The notes under the pieces are model-generated. The model saw nothing but the letters and a program-made list of their open reading frames with translations, was not told the origin of the DNA and searched no databases. Positions 27,017-38,600 of a DNA stretch of 64,000 bases are shown piece after piece (the first letter of the stretch is position 1; each line of letters opens with the position of its first letter). A program made the translations under genes and the position numbers. Origin of the DNA: Hoplostethus atlanticus (Eukaryota; Chordata; Actinopteri; Trachichthyiformes; Trachichthyidae); NCBI GenBank assembly GCA_034670405.1, contig JAXDDX010000178.1, forward strand, positions 682,001-746,000. The letters run 5' to 3'.

Positions 27017-29368
27017 ACGGCTCCGGGCTGACTGCTGCCCCGGCGGACAGGATGAGGGACACCTCAAGTATCACACGCTGGGAAGCCCATATTAGTGTCA
27101 GTGCCGCGACTGTTACTGATTGATCTGCCAAACCCACTGGACAGAGCCAGTTCTGTTCCCTGTCCATGCTGCATCCCTTTGAGCAATAACTTGTTTATGT
27201 GTGGGTGGCTCCAGCTAGAGCCGTACGTTGGCGTTCGTGTGCTCGGAAGGACAGAGTGCGAATATAGATTTTGATCGTGGGCGTAGCGGTGTGTATATCT
27301 GCAGTACGCATGTGTTGGCGTGTGCATGTGTGATTTATCCGTGTGCGGGAGGTAGAGACCTTAGGTCAAGCAGTATGTACATGTTTTTCGTGTGCTGAAA
27401 TAGTAGCCTCTATCTGTCTTCACTTATCTCTGGCGCGAGGGCAGCCAAGATTGCTGAAAAGACAATTTCCAACGCTGTATATATACAGCATGCATGCTCT
27501 TCGTAAGCTGTGCAGTGGGGCGTTTGGATACCGCTATAGAGGAGTTAACACCGTCCGTCAGCTTTCTATTTCAAACACTAACCTTTTACGAGTCCCGCGG
27601 CTTATGCATCAAGGTGACCTCATGAATGCCAACCACGTGTAATCTTTCCATCTGCATTCACGGCTTCATACGGGGAGATTAAGGTGATTGCTGTTGGCTG
27701 AGGTCTACAGGCTTGCTGGCAAACAGGACGCAGGGGTGCAGGAGCTTCCGACGGCAAATCGACGACCATAGGTGTGACCATTCGCAATAGGATGCAGTGC
27801 TATACGGTCTTCGCTACAAGCCGGGGAGCCGGACGTCTTGAAAAACACACCATGTCATCCATTTTTGAGGAGGGAAATTGCATTAGGGCACAGAGCACGG
27901 CGAGCAGAGGGCTGGCTAATGAGATTGCTGCAGGCTCCCCCCCGACTCGGCCCGTTGTTTATTTCAAGCCAGTTCAATAGTTTATGGTCCGCTTTACAGA
28001 ACGCCACTGAAAGGTCAGTGACAAACAGGAGCCCTGCACTATTACCAAGGTGTGCTTAAAACGCAATTGACAGCCCTCTGAGGCTGAGGCGGTAATTGAA
28101 GGGGCTTTGTGGATGACTTGACAGGTCCCTTTGCGAATAGGCCTCAGCATATCTCCTCGTTGTCTTTTACGGTTCGATGTGGAAAACGGATGGAGAGAGC
28201 GGCAACAGGTGGCGTTGCTACTATGTAAGACCGCAAATAATTAGCTGTGCTACAGGCCAAAAAATAAACTGGAACTGAAAAAAAATCAGTCATCGACAAT
28301 CTGGAGGAAACCTTTGATGTGCATCCATCTTCCCCTCTCGGCTCTAAAAACACATCCCGTAAACATAATCCGTAGAGTAGACCACGGCATGCTCGCTCAA
28401 AAGGGGAGCTTGTGATAAAAAAGGCTATCAGCTCAAATCCCTGGCTAGCAAAATTCGAGATAGAGCGACTCAAGAGTAGAAATAGAAGGCTGTTGAGTTT
28501 AAAGTAAAGTAAGGTTTAATATAGAACAACTGTAAAGGCAAAGAATGGAAATTCCTTCAAAGGATTACAGGTGAACAGCACAGGGGGATTGTGACAGTGG
28601 AAAGTCAACAGTAGCGAATGATTTGTTCAGAATACCTACCTGCACAGATACACGACTAGATCTTACGCACACACCTTCTACAGACAAACATTTTGTGCAG
28701 CGTGACTGTGGCTCTGCAGGGTCTTATGAGATTTCTCCAGGGATAGAACTGATAGATTACGGCGGTTAGGCAAAGAGGATAACCTTTTTTTTCATCCCCT
28801 GCTAAGAGAGTGTGATTAGGTGGCAATCTCCATCTCTGAGCATTGTTTAATTTATCAGGGCAGGCGCAGTAGCTAGTTCCAGAGAGCGGTTTTAGCTAGC
28901 TCTGGTCCGATGAGGTATCATTCAAAGGACACGGTGGACGGTTTGGGAGAGGGTTTGCCTCTAATTGGCCTTTGGCACTGTACTGTCCCCGGCTGTTAGC
29001 CGGCTGGGACATGCTGTTGGGGGGGCTGCAATGTGGGAGCAAGCCTGGGAGCAAAACAGACCACCATAAACTACAGCACAAATCTAATTGATTTATTGAT
29101 TAGCGTGCTGTCTACCCGTTCCTGTTTGCTGTGATAGATTCAGCACAAGGGATCCTGCTGCTGCTGCAAGAGGTTGGCCAGAATTATGGCCCGCATTTGT
29201 ATTCCTCACCAGACCGAGCCATCGCCTTTTCTCTATACCATGCCTTTCTCTTGCCCCCCTCACCCCCCTCCCCTTGCTGTTTTTGCTTTGCAGTTCAAAG
29301 GACTCTCTGTACTGTTAAGCCTGTCATAACCACCCTTTATCAGAGCTGGCTGTCTCACATTTACATAT
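27015..29368. other. intronic stretch, no gene seen
   Basis: Mixed-composition DNA with no recognisable mobile element or coding signal. Confidence 0.5.
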
Positions 29369-29462
29369 ACATTTACATGTACACACAGAGCCGCACACAC
29401 ACACACACACACACACACACAGTGGGTTATGTGTGTGCGGCTCTGTGTGTACATGTAAATGT
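29369..29462. repeat. 33-bp perfect inverted repeat with a CA-repeat loop
   Basis: 29369-29401 is the exact reverse complement of 29430-29462. Each arm contains the phrase ACATGTACACACAGAGCCGC or its complement. The 28-bp spacer is mostly (AC)n followed by AGTGGGTTA. As a single strand it would form a strong hairpin. It could be a tiny fold-back element or a template-switch duplication at a microsatellite. Confidence 0.9.
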
Positions 29463-30711
29463 GTGTTCCCTCTCCCCTCTCTTAAACCGGTTTTGACATC
29501 GTTTTTGGTCTTATAGCGCCAGCGCTCTAAATGCAGCGATAATGAATAGGCTTCGGGGAGTCTTTGCTGACTTGCAGCAGCAGCAGGCTAATGAGATTAG
29601 TAAAACCACTGAGGGCCAGTTAGCGGTACGAGCCCCCCAATGAGGTAGCGCTAGACGAGGAGGCAAGCGGGGTTGTGCCATCAATGCGGCTCTGATCTAA
29701 CCAAATGAAGCCCGACAACATCCGAGATATTTTAGGACCCAAATCACCAGGAGACTGCGACTAGAGGAACATAAAACAATACGACAATTGGTCTCAATGA
29801 ATTTGGGAACAAAATTAGAGTGATTGTACGGTGTTCCTATGTGTAGCAGGGAGAGGGCGGGATGCTGCACCAACCGTGGCCTTCATGCACTATTGATGAT
29901 TTTGGGGTGATTGAATGGATTGGCTGTATTACTTAAATTACAGCAACAGCTCTAAGGAAGCTCCAAGTTTGAGCAGTATGTTTGTTTTTCTTCTCCAGGC
30001 ATATGGGAAATGGCATTTACATCTGCGAGCTCAGAATATCCGAGTATCCGAGACATAAAGGGACTATTAGTTAAATAAAGATACTGTACAGTACCTAGAC
30101 ATGAAGAGAGCCCTCACCTGACCTCCCCGTGAATACTGAGCTAACATAACATTGACATTAGCGACACATCTTCACTTCACTCGAGCCCGGCCTTTTAAAA
30201 TTCAACAAAAGAAGCAATACGTCTCTCTAGTAATGGGATGAGTGGGTTTTTTTTTTCTGGCTTGAGGGCACGGTTCTGATTAAGCACTTCATTTACAAGG
30301 TGTTGGCCTGCTGCTCCTTGCCCTCTTCCTGACGGGAGGGAGAGCGAGAACGGGGCTAACACAGGGGAACAGCGCAGCACTGCCAGTAAAGCGCCTGGGC
30401 CGGCTAATCCTACACCGCATTAAACTAATTAAAGCCATCCATTTTGATCAAGTCTCGGACACACAACGCTGACCACTGGCCATGAGCTCATGAAGAACTA
30501 ATCAAAAAGTCTATGTTATTTCACCCGCCGCGTTTCATGGAAGGGAGGGAGCGCTTTAATGCTCGGTTGAGTCCTTTATCGTAAGGGCTATAATCAGTCG
30601 GAAATCACTGCCGCTGATCCAGACAGGAACAATGAGTCACTGATTGGGGAAGAACTTTAAACTCCACTCTTACGGCTGACAAGGGGGGCACACAACTCTC
30701 CACAGCAGCAT

Positions 30712-30713
<2 letters not shown>
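29463..30713. other. intronic stretch, no gene seen
   Basis: Mixed-composition DNA. No coding signal or recognisable repeat. Confidence 0.5.

Positions 30714-30759
<46 letters not shown>
30714..30759. repeat. (AC)23 microsatellite
   Basis: A pure AC run about 0.8 kb inside intron 1 from the asic2 donor. Confidence 0.97.
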
Positions 30760-30760
<1 letters not shown>

Positions 30761-31544
30761 AGTTATATACACACATACACACATCATATTTATCCACCAT
30801 TCCTCATTTCTCAGTCAGTGAGGCCGCAGTAAAAAAAAAGAAGAGCAAAAAGAATACAAATGAAATGCCCCCCAAAAAAAATCATTTCAAAAGTTCAAAA
30901 GACAGTTTGCGCTTTTATTTCACCGCAGAGAAAACATCTGCCATGGTTCAGGCGTGCCAAGGGAAGAAAGAAGGATCCGCGGGCATTAAAAAAACAAAAT
31001 CCCCAAACCCACACCCACACACAAATAGATATGGGAGAGATCAGACAGTACACTCCTCAGGGGCAGTAGCACAGCACGGTAAGAGACACATGGGCTTTTT
31101 GATATGGAGGGGTTCCAGCTACGCCTTGCCACAAGGCCCCAGATAACCGAGTTATATGCACCATCCATGTTATTACTACATGTCATGACCCATACACTAT
31201 TATCCTGCAAAATCCTGAGGAGATGCTATACTATCTTTCTTTAATACCATGGCTGCCACTGTTTTAACCACATTGGGTTGGTAGTTCTAACACTCAGCTA
31301 TACCAGGATGGAACAACAGCTCAACGTGCTGTATAGTGTTGTGACTATAGTATTCACAGCCTTACAACTCAGCCACAAACGTACTGCACAATAAACACAA
31401 CGAAACCAAGCAATCCATTACACCTCTACATGGCACCCTGATGTTTAGATTGGGATAAGTGATGCTAGAGGCATGTAAGGGGATGAGATCACAAGAGGAG
31501 ATACGGTAGTGTTCATGAGAGCGAGGGGTAACACACGTCGGAGG
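30760..31544. other. donor-proximal end of intron 1
   Basis: A-rich near 30828-30890, otherwise mixed. Nothing recognised beyond the splice donor itself at 31545-31550. Confidence 0.5.
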
Positions 31545-31550
31545 ACTTAC
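31545..31550 (-). other. asic2: asic2 exon 1 splice donor (phase 0)
   Basis: Read on the minus strand, the exon ends ...TTCACCTCT and is followed by GTAAGT, a perfect 5' splice-site consensus. The break falls after a complete Ser codon, just before where the family continues with a VFT(R/K)YGKCY segment. The frame does stay open to 31362, but the residues after the donor have no ASIC similarity, so that part is intron. Confidence 0.85.
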
Positions 31551-32243
31551 AGAGGTGAAGTTCTGGGCGTTGCAGGTCTCTCCTCGGTACTTGCACGAGA
31601 GCAGCATGTCATCCAGTTGGTGGCTGAGTCTGTCCATAAACTCCAGGTTGGTTCCCTCGAAATTTCTGGGTGGCAGAAAGAGCCTGAAGTCGGAGAGCTT
31701 CCTGAACCAGGCCCGACGGTCCTCCTGAAGCAAGTCCAGAATCATCGGCCTGACCGTCCGGTTGGCCAGCAGCAGGCCCAACCAGTGGCCGGCAAAATAC
31801 AGATCGCTCTTGGTGAGCTTGTAGAGGCGGATGGGGTTGTTGTTGCAGATAGTGACTGAGGGGAAGGGCAGCTCCTTGGCCCACTCAGTGTGGATGCGCG
31901 TGTAGGTGGGGAAGGAAAGCCAGTGGAGCAGGCGGTTGGAGGACCAGGATAGGAACAGCCCCAGGGAGGTGCAGAGGGCCAGCAGCCAGAAAGCCCTGTG
32001 GCCCATGGAGCCACCGGGGATGCACACATGCCTCAGGCCGTGCAGGCGTGTCCTCGACAGCAGCGTGGAAGTGAGGTGGGCCAGGCTGGGCTTTACGGGA
32101 CGGTGCCGGCGGCCCCTTCTGATCACAACCGGGGAACCCCGTTGGAGACAGCGCCCCTCCAGGGCCATGGCTGCCCACAGCGCTCCTACAGCCGTGGGAA
32201 AGGCTTCATTTCCCAGCCAGGCCTCAGGGGCTGGAGCCCACAT
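31551..32243 (-). CDS. asic2: asic2, first coding exon of the ASIC2b-type isoform
   Basis: Proton-gated, amiloride-sensitive sodium channel subunit of the DEG/ENaC family, which forms trimers in the plasma membrane. The exon gives 231 residues from the ATG at 32241-32243. Visible in order: an arginine-rich cytosolic N-terminus, the LHGLRH motif with the conserved His-Gly gating pair (about residues 67-72), the first membrane helix (about 82-111), the post-helix FPSVTICN signature (127-134), two N-glycosylation sites (NRT at 161, NFT at 228), and the SCKYRGETC segment (216-224). The run LSWSSNRLLHWLSFP plus HWLGLLL and FRLFLPPR match the b-type first exon known from mammalian ASIC2, not ASIC1 or ASIC2a. 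A second in-frame ATG at 32166-32168 has a much better Kozak context (GCAGCCATGG) and would give 206 residues. The first ATG is chosen because its distance to LHGLRH resembles mammalian ASIC2b. The upstream in-frame stop is at 32298-32300. Later exons (thumb, palm, second helix) are outside the window. Confidence 0.9.
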
Positions 32244-33230
32244 GTAGCTCCAGGGTAACGATAAATCCACTGCTGTAATCCACACCTGAATACGTGCTCA
32301 ACCTTTGCGATGCTACCGACACGTGCACTCCTACATTAACTGCAAATGTACTGTATGCAGACGCAAAGCGCAACACCCACGCACAAACTGTCTAATTTGA
32401 AGTCTCCGTTTCTGGTGGTGCGAGAGCCTTGATTAACTCAGTTGCAGCTACTTGTTGGTCGTCTCTCCCGGCCCCTCACTGTTCTCTGTCTGTTTGGCTA
32501 CCTTGCTACCGTGACCCGAGATCGCTCCAATCATCCAACTCAGCGGGGACGAAAATCTGCCACGCAAATGTGCTCCAAGCAGAGATGGCTTCTACATGAG
32601 CGACTCCAGCATCCACCGCGGTTAGTGTGACAGTGAGCGGGAGAGGATGAGACAGACAGAGTGAGAGCGAGGGGAAGAGGGAGGGGAGGCGAGAGGGAGG
32701 GACGGGCGACTGAGGCTAGCATACAAAATACCATGGGCTAAGGGGAGGAGAAGCAACACGCGAAAGAAGGTAAGGTAGTTAGAAAAGGAGGCGGCAAAGT
32801 GGACGGCGCGCTGGGCCTGGCGCGGAGTCAGACTGTCTGTTTGGGTCTTCACCGGCGTTCACCACGGGTTCACCATGACGGCTGACCAGAGGCAGCAATT
32901 TGATTGTCCTCCCGCGCTCATTTCTTTTCCGTCTCACTTTCTCCGTCTTGACTTCCTCTTGACGTCATTCTTGCGCTCCTCCTTTCTCCCCCTCTGCCCC
33001 CACTCCCCCCTTCCTCACTTGGCTTCAGCCGGTGTCGTCGGGGGTCCTGCGGGCAACCACAGGGCAGCCTCGTCTGGTAGCAGAGTAGAGGGACGCGCTT
33101 CTCACCGCCACATACGAACACATACACTTTCACATGAAGGGAGCACTCATGCACGTAGGCGCCCACTCTCAGTGGTTTCCTGCAGGGAAACCAGACCAGA
33201 GCTAATCTGTTCTGTCACGCTCTGATCTCA
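32244..33230 (-). promoter_or_regulatory. asic2: asic2 5' flank or 5' UTR (inferred)
   Basis: This lies directly upstream of the asic2 exon on the minus strand. The coding frame is closed upstream by a stop at 32298-32300, so translation must begin within the exon or in an unseen spliced exon. The block is purine-rich on the minus strand in places and contains a complete CRE at 32960-32967. No TATA box is apparent. The transcription start is not identifiable from sequence alone. Confidence 0.4.
32960..32967. promoter_or_regulatory. consensus CRE palindrome TGACGTCA
   Basis: A full 8-bp CREB/ATF site about 0.7 kb upstream of the first asic2 ATG. The same octamer also occurs at 9553-9560 and 38012-38019, so position rather than presence makes this one notable. 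CREB binding is an inference. Confidence 0.4.
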
Positions 33231-33233
33231 GGA

Positions 33234-33276
<43 letters not shown>

Positions 33277-33830
33277 TATTGTCTCTTTCAGTTCTCTCCT
33301 TTCCCTCCCTGGTCGGTTTCTTCGCTCCTTGAAACACAGCGTTTCTAATCTCAATATTGCTCTTGTGTCTCCTCTCCTACTCTTCTAAAAATACTCTCTC
33401 CAAATCAAATCCATCAACTTGCCCGCACGCTCCTCCTCCTCCTCCTCTTCTGCTTCTCCTCCGCGCTGTCAAGTCCCGTTAGCTCCACCTCCTGTCGGGG
33501 CTCTCCCTCCTCCCTCCTCCGTCTTCTTCTTCTTCTTTTCCACTCTGTGCATACAATCCCTCTCTCCTTTCCTCCGTGAAGGAAAGGCTCTCTGTGCGCT
33601 TTCCTGCCTCTGTGTCCTCAGCAGGTTCTTCCAGCTTGCATCTGCGCTCGCTCCCTGCTCTGAATGACTTCTCCCCTCCCCTGTTCCCCTCAAGTGATCT
33701 ATCTCTTCTTCCCCCCCTCCCTCCCTTGTCCTTTTGCGATGCGCTTCTCTGCTTTCCCCCGGTCTTCGGGGCAGCTTGTCCTCCCGGTGCACCTCTTCTC
33801 CTTCTTCTTCTTCTTTTCCTCCTCCTGCGC
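33231..33830. repeat. long pyrimidine-rich tract upstream of asic2
   Basis: The plus strand is dominated by C and T for about 600 bp, including a (CT)n run at about 33245-33273 and CTC/TTC triplet runs (about 33430-33450, 33520-33537, 33798-33815). Minus-strand frames through it are arginine- and glutamate-rich by composition. Such tracts can adopt triplex structures and are common near vertebrate promoters. It is not coding. Confidence 0.7.
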
Positions 33831-33974
33831 CACAGCTCTGTCCACACAGCTGGTGAGTCAGTCACTGATGAGAGCGCCTATCTCTCTCTCAGTACTAACT
33901 CTCCCCTCACTGTTTGTCTGCCGCCGCTGCTGCTGCTGCCACGGCACACCGCTACATTGGAATTAGAGAGTGCT

Positions 33975-33975
<1 letters not shown>

Positions 33976-34012
<37 letters not shown>
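33976..34012. repeat. compound (TG)n-(GA)n microsatellite
   Basis: About 12 TG units followed by about 7 GA units. Confidence 0.95.
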
Positions 34013-34401
34013 TTTTTGTTTGTGTGGGCATGTGTGATGTTCATCACCTGGGTACCACAAGGTCTGGGCATCAAATTTGTGAGTCCAAATTTAACCCTGT
34101 AGGTTTTTATCAAGCAAAAAGCTTAAAAAAATAATGATAATCCCGTCAAGGACGCATTCAGGAGTGCAAGATAGTTTGGTGACCTACGTCCGATTGATTA
34201 CATTGACCAAATAATAATATATTTTTAGTCGTCCTTGGAAATTAAGTCGATGTCAGCAGGTTTGGATGTTTTGGTGCCAAATGATATTCGATGCAGGGAC
34301 TTTGCCATAGCTGAGGATGTGATGAATTTACACCGCTGAAGAAATGCCAGCGGTGCCATTCTCCACTTATGTTGTCTTTTACTATCATTTACTTTGAATT
34401 A
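34013..34401. other. upstream flank, no gene seen
   Basis: AT-rich mixed DNA, nothing recognised. Confidence 0.5.
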
Positions 34402-34403
34402 GT

Positions 34404-34436
<33 letters not shown>
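34402..34436. repeat. compound (GT)n-(GA)n microsatellite
   Basis: About 13 GT units followed by about 4 GA units. Confidence 0.95.
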
Positions 34437-35434
34437 CTTCTTGAAATGGTTTAACACCTGTCTCCTGTTATTATAGATAATGCAATTCACACAAGCCTGA
34501 TGTGTGAACTACCTTCAAAGTAAACGTGTGGAAAAGCAGAAGGATTAAAAGGGGGAAAAAAACAAGAAAGTTCACGTTAACTATAATTGGCTGTAACTTA
34601 TTTGTCAGAAAACACTTAGACGGTAGCCCAAGTCGATGGCAACAAACAATCAAGCAATTTCAATCCGGTAGCTCATCCTCAGTGGCTGTGGGTCAAAATT
34701 GCGTGAGCGGTAATAGCTCCAACGCCCACACATCAACACCTTTCTAAGCAATCTCCGCGGCGGCTTTGTCCTTTTACCGTATATCTCACTTACACCCAGT
34801 GGAGAGTGATTGACACAAGATACAATATCTGCAAAGACCAGAAGAATAGCTCACAATGCCACAATGGGAAAACCTGAGTTTCACTCATTTGCACCAATAA
34901 TGTGGGAGGGTATTCACCACCATTCACACAATTACCGAGCCAGGTTTTTCCTCCCCCTTTTAAAAAAAAAAAAAATTTCATTTAATTTGCTTCTTTTTAA
35001 TTTTATTTCCTGCAATTAATTGATCTCCCCTAAGACGGGGCGTGCTCATTGGGTGCAGAATAACACTGAACACAGAAATCCAAACCCCCCCTTGAATGTG
35101 TGTGTGTGTGTCATCGTGAGTCGCCGGGGCTGCGCAAATTATCACCAGGCTGTAACTACACAGTCAAAGAGGAATGTCTAATTTGCTGCAAGATCAACTC
35201 TCGGCGCTGGCTTGACATCATTTTGTCTGGCACGCTCCCCGCTTTGAGCTTTTGCTGCATGTTCTGCAACACCGCGCTCCCTGACAGCTCCGTGTGATTT
35301 CCTCTATAGATATGTGATGAAAAAGCATTTTTTTTGGAGCTATATACGGATCAAGCACCAGTCATGAGCCTAAAGAAACCTTTCACACTGTCAAGTAGAA
35401 TTAATGTACAAGTCCAGTACGCCGTGTGCATGCA

Positions 35435-35436
<2 letters not shown>
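34437..35436. other. upstream flank, no gene seen
   Basis: AT-rich mixed DNA with an A13 run near 34962-34975. No coding signal. Confidence 0.5.

Positions 35437-35494
<58 letters not shown>
35437..35494. repeat. (CA)29 microsatellite
   Basis: A pure 58-bp CA run, the longest in the window. A second, shorter run follows at 35661-35683. Confidence 0.97.
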
Positions 35495-35496
<2 letters not shown>

Positions 35497-35683
35497 GGTG
35501 CAGGGAAAACACGTCCTTTCCCAAACAGCCAAAACCGGGCTGTAAAAAATGGAAAACACGTTCATGTATAATGCATATCCAACCAACACACAAGCCATCC
35601 ACTATATAGAAATGTCAAGGGCACGCACACACACACTTCCTCTAAGACCTACTGTATGCTACACACACACACACACACACACA

Positions 35684-38600
35684 TGCATGCACACTCAGTC
35701 TAGAGCCAGAATCAGAGGCAGCCTTCCAGAGCCTGAATCCAGAGGCTAAATCATTAGCCTGGAGCCATTAGGAGGGTTTCCCAGCCCAGCCAGGCCATCA
35801 GTGTAAGGAACAGCTCAAAGGCTCAACATATCCAATTTGCAATTCTGAAACATCGGGGGAAATCAGTGATTAATTAGGGGTAGAACAAACACAGCAGATA
35901 CAATTGCACAGGCTTCTTTGGTTACAATGGCACGGCGAGCGTCATCCAATAATCCTGTACTCTTCCAGTTGACAACGTCGTCTGAGATCAATGGGATGCG
36001 CCACAGTGATGCGAGTAAACTCACTGCGCGCAAGAGAGCCTGGAAATATGAAGCGGTATGAAACATTCATGGATTCGTGGTAACGAGGACAAGTCTTACA
36101 GGGAACACAGGGACGAGCACAACGCCGCCTCTCCGCGCAGATCCGGCAGCAGACAACCGGCGCCGCGTTCTCCGCAAGTTGCAGGTGAGTCAAAAGGAGG
36201 GACGCAAGGCTTCGTAACCCGTCGCGCCGCCCCCTTTAAGAGCGGGCGAGGGCCGTGACATGGACAGCGGATGAAAGATGAGGAGGGTGAGTATAAATAG
36301 TGTCTCTGGTGGTGGGCCGCCATCCATCAAAAGCCCAGGCTGAATAAAGGTGACAGTGATCGCAGGCAGTGCGAGTTTTCTAATCTGAGCACGCAGTCAC
36401 ACAAAAAAGAAAAAAAAAGCTTTACCGCCCCTCTGAATCGATGGAATAAATCCCCGGTGCAGCCAGTGGTTAAGTCAAGAGGCTGACGGTCCCTTGGTAG
36501 CTTATCGCTTCACAGTCATTATAGGTATTAGTTGTTGTCAGGCGTAATCTGGAAACGGCTTCGCGTGAGATGAGGTAGTGGGGGGGGGGGGAGGTAGTGG
36601 TGGTGGGGTGGGCGGGGGGCTCGTCTGTCAAGTTTGCGCCGCTGTCTCCGATGATAACATGTTACACTGCAGCACTGATTGGATGTGAGCAGAACACCGC
36701 CTGCTCTGCTACAGTAAATAACGCTGTAGCTATCACTGTCCTGCAAAATGTTAGTTTTTCTGTGCAATAAAGCACAGTCATGTATGTCCTCACCACCATC
36801 AACTGCTGTGTCATCAATGTTTCATATTGTGTTATTGATTTAACCCCTGAGCTGAGTCTGATAGTAGAACGGCCCTGCTGGAATTTCTTCTCCTACAGCA
36901 GCTAGCGAACGAGCGCTCTCCTCAGTTTGAAGGGTCTTTTGCGGTTAAGGCTGATTAAAGATGTGCATGTAAAAACACACCCTCTAATGAGCCCGGACCA
37001 CAAAGTGCGTCCCGTCTCCACTAATTGAGACGCCACAGATTTGCCCTATTTGCTCAAATGAAATTCTGGTACATGTAACTTCTCTTGCCAACAAGAGAAG
37101 CAAAACTCAAACTCCTACACGGCAGCGAGCGAGAACTCGCCGATGTTAGATGTTTTGCCTCTCGTGTCCCTCGGCGTGAAATAATCACAGAGCGCGCTGC
37201 GTGTTGTTTACTTGTCATCATGATTTCTGGGTATCGAAGTGCACATTTCTTTTCAAACAGTAATTGCCACTGCCATTGGGAAGCTGCCGACTTGCAGAGT
37301 TGCCCTGTGCAGGTTGAAAGCGGGGGAACACAGCGAGAACACGGACACCAAGTTCCATCTCGCATCAAATGTTACAGCAGGTTGCAGTTCGAGCTGTGTG
37401 CTCTTTTTCCATCTCCAGTGCTCGATACCGCTGTACAATTCATTCTACCTGTGGACCGCGGTGCCGTCCTAGGGGAGGAGGTGAAGTGACTGGAAGAAAA
37501 TAATAAACAACCTTCTGCTGAAGGAGTCTGGACATTTAGCTGTGAGGTAGGTGCTCAGCCTTGGTGAAATTTAGCCCCAGGCAGGACTCGGAGAATCCCT
37601 CAGTAAAGGGGAGACCACAGGGGGTGTGGGGGGGGAGGGGGGGGGTCGGAAACTGGGTGGTAGAAGACAGAAGAATACCCTGCTGACTTGAGCAACTTCA
37701 CTGGTGTGCAGTGGTCATCGTAAAGAGGAGGAGGAGGCGGAGGTGACTCACTGTTGGCCAGGACGGCAGGATGACTAACAGGTGACAGAGGGCCGGTAGC
37801 AACAGGAAGCTGCTGCTGATACTGCAACCCTCTCTGACGTTAACAACAGTACCGGTATGACAAGGTGTGGAGAGATTTGATCTTATCGTTATAATGGAGA
37901 GCAAAGATCAAGCAAGAAACGTCAGAAATTCATATGAAAGCCATATTTAATACAAACAAACACACCAGGGGAGCATTTAGTACCAATGTTCCCTCTAGGC
38001 TGATAGTTTAGTGACGTCATAGATCAGTAATTGTGCCATTTAGTATTCTTTTACTTATTCTTCCAGCTCTTACTTTCTTAACTCCTCCAGGGAGGTAGGC
38101 GTGTTCATACTATTCTATTTGCTTTCAAGCTAAAACCACGTATTTACACTGAAGACAACGAGGTAGCAGAACGCCTTATAAAGTTCCAACGTTTCAAGCG
38201 CTTTTTTTGAGGCAACCAATCACAGCGAAGAGGAGGAGGGGCTTCATCCGCTGGAAGTAGCTTCTTGGGTTGTGCTGTGGGAGTTTCTGCGAAGTGTTTG
38301 AGAGTTGGACTTAAATATTGCTTGCAGCTACTGCGGCTAGTCCTTATGGAAACAAAAAGCACGTTGCACATCCCGATTTTCATTATCAGCACAAATTGTG
38401 GTCGAGGCAGCGCTTTTCTTTTTTTTTTTTTTTTTACAAAAATCGGAGAACAGTGTGAAGCTGAATCCTCCCCTTGACCTGCCTCAGAGCTATTCAGAGG
38501 AAAAGAGTCTGGGGTGTGTGTGTGTGTGTGTGTGCATATGGGGGGGCGAATGTGTGCTAAGGTACGTGCGTACTTGTTATTGCGATGACCTAAAAACTGC

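Larger units (their letters stand above)
1..31550 (-). other. asic2: asic2 intron 1 (inferred, runs off the window)
   Basis: No sequence resembling any later ASIC exon was found on the minus strand below the donor. Mammalian ASIC2 is known for very long introns between its alternative first exons and the shared exons. This stretch is therefore inferred to be intronic. It carries microsatellites and small mobile-element pieces, listed separately. No second gene is visible inside it. Confidence 0.6.

Noticed and set aside
31362..31550. Continuation of the asic2 frame past 31551
   Set aside because: The sequence after the GTAAGT donor has no ASIC similarity, and the family continues with a different conserved segment. 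It is intron read-through.
33479..33865. 128-codon minus-strand frame rich in Arg, Glu and Gly
   Set aside because: It is the translation of a purine-rich strand (pyrimidine tract on the plus strand). Low complexity, no domain, and overlapping frames on both strands.
35437..35494. Repeat array that might suggest CRISPR or a satellite
   Set aside because: Simple dinucleotide repeat with no repeat-spacer structure. CRISPR is not expected in a vertebrate genome.
36291..36298. TATAAATA word after a GC-rich block
   Set aside because: Plus-strand orientation with no recognisable gene downstream. A TATA-like word alone is not evidence of a promoter.
37085..37489. 134-codon plus-strand frame
   Set aside because: No domain pattern, no supporting promoter or splice signals.
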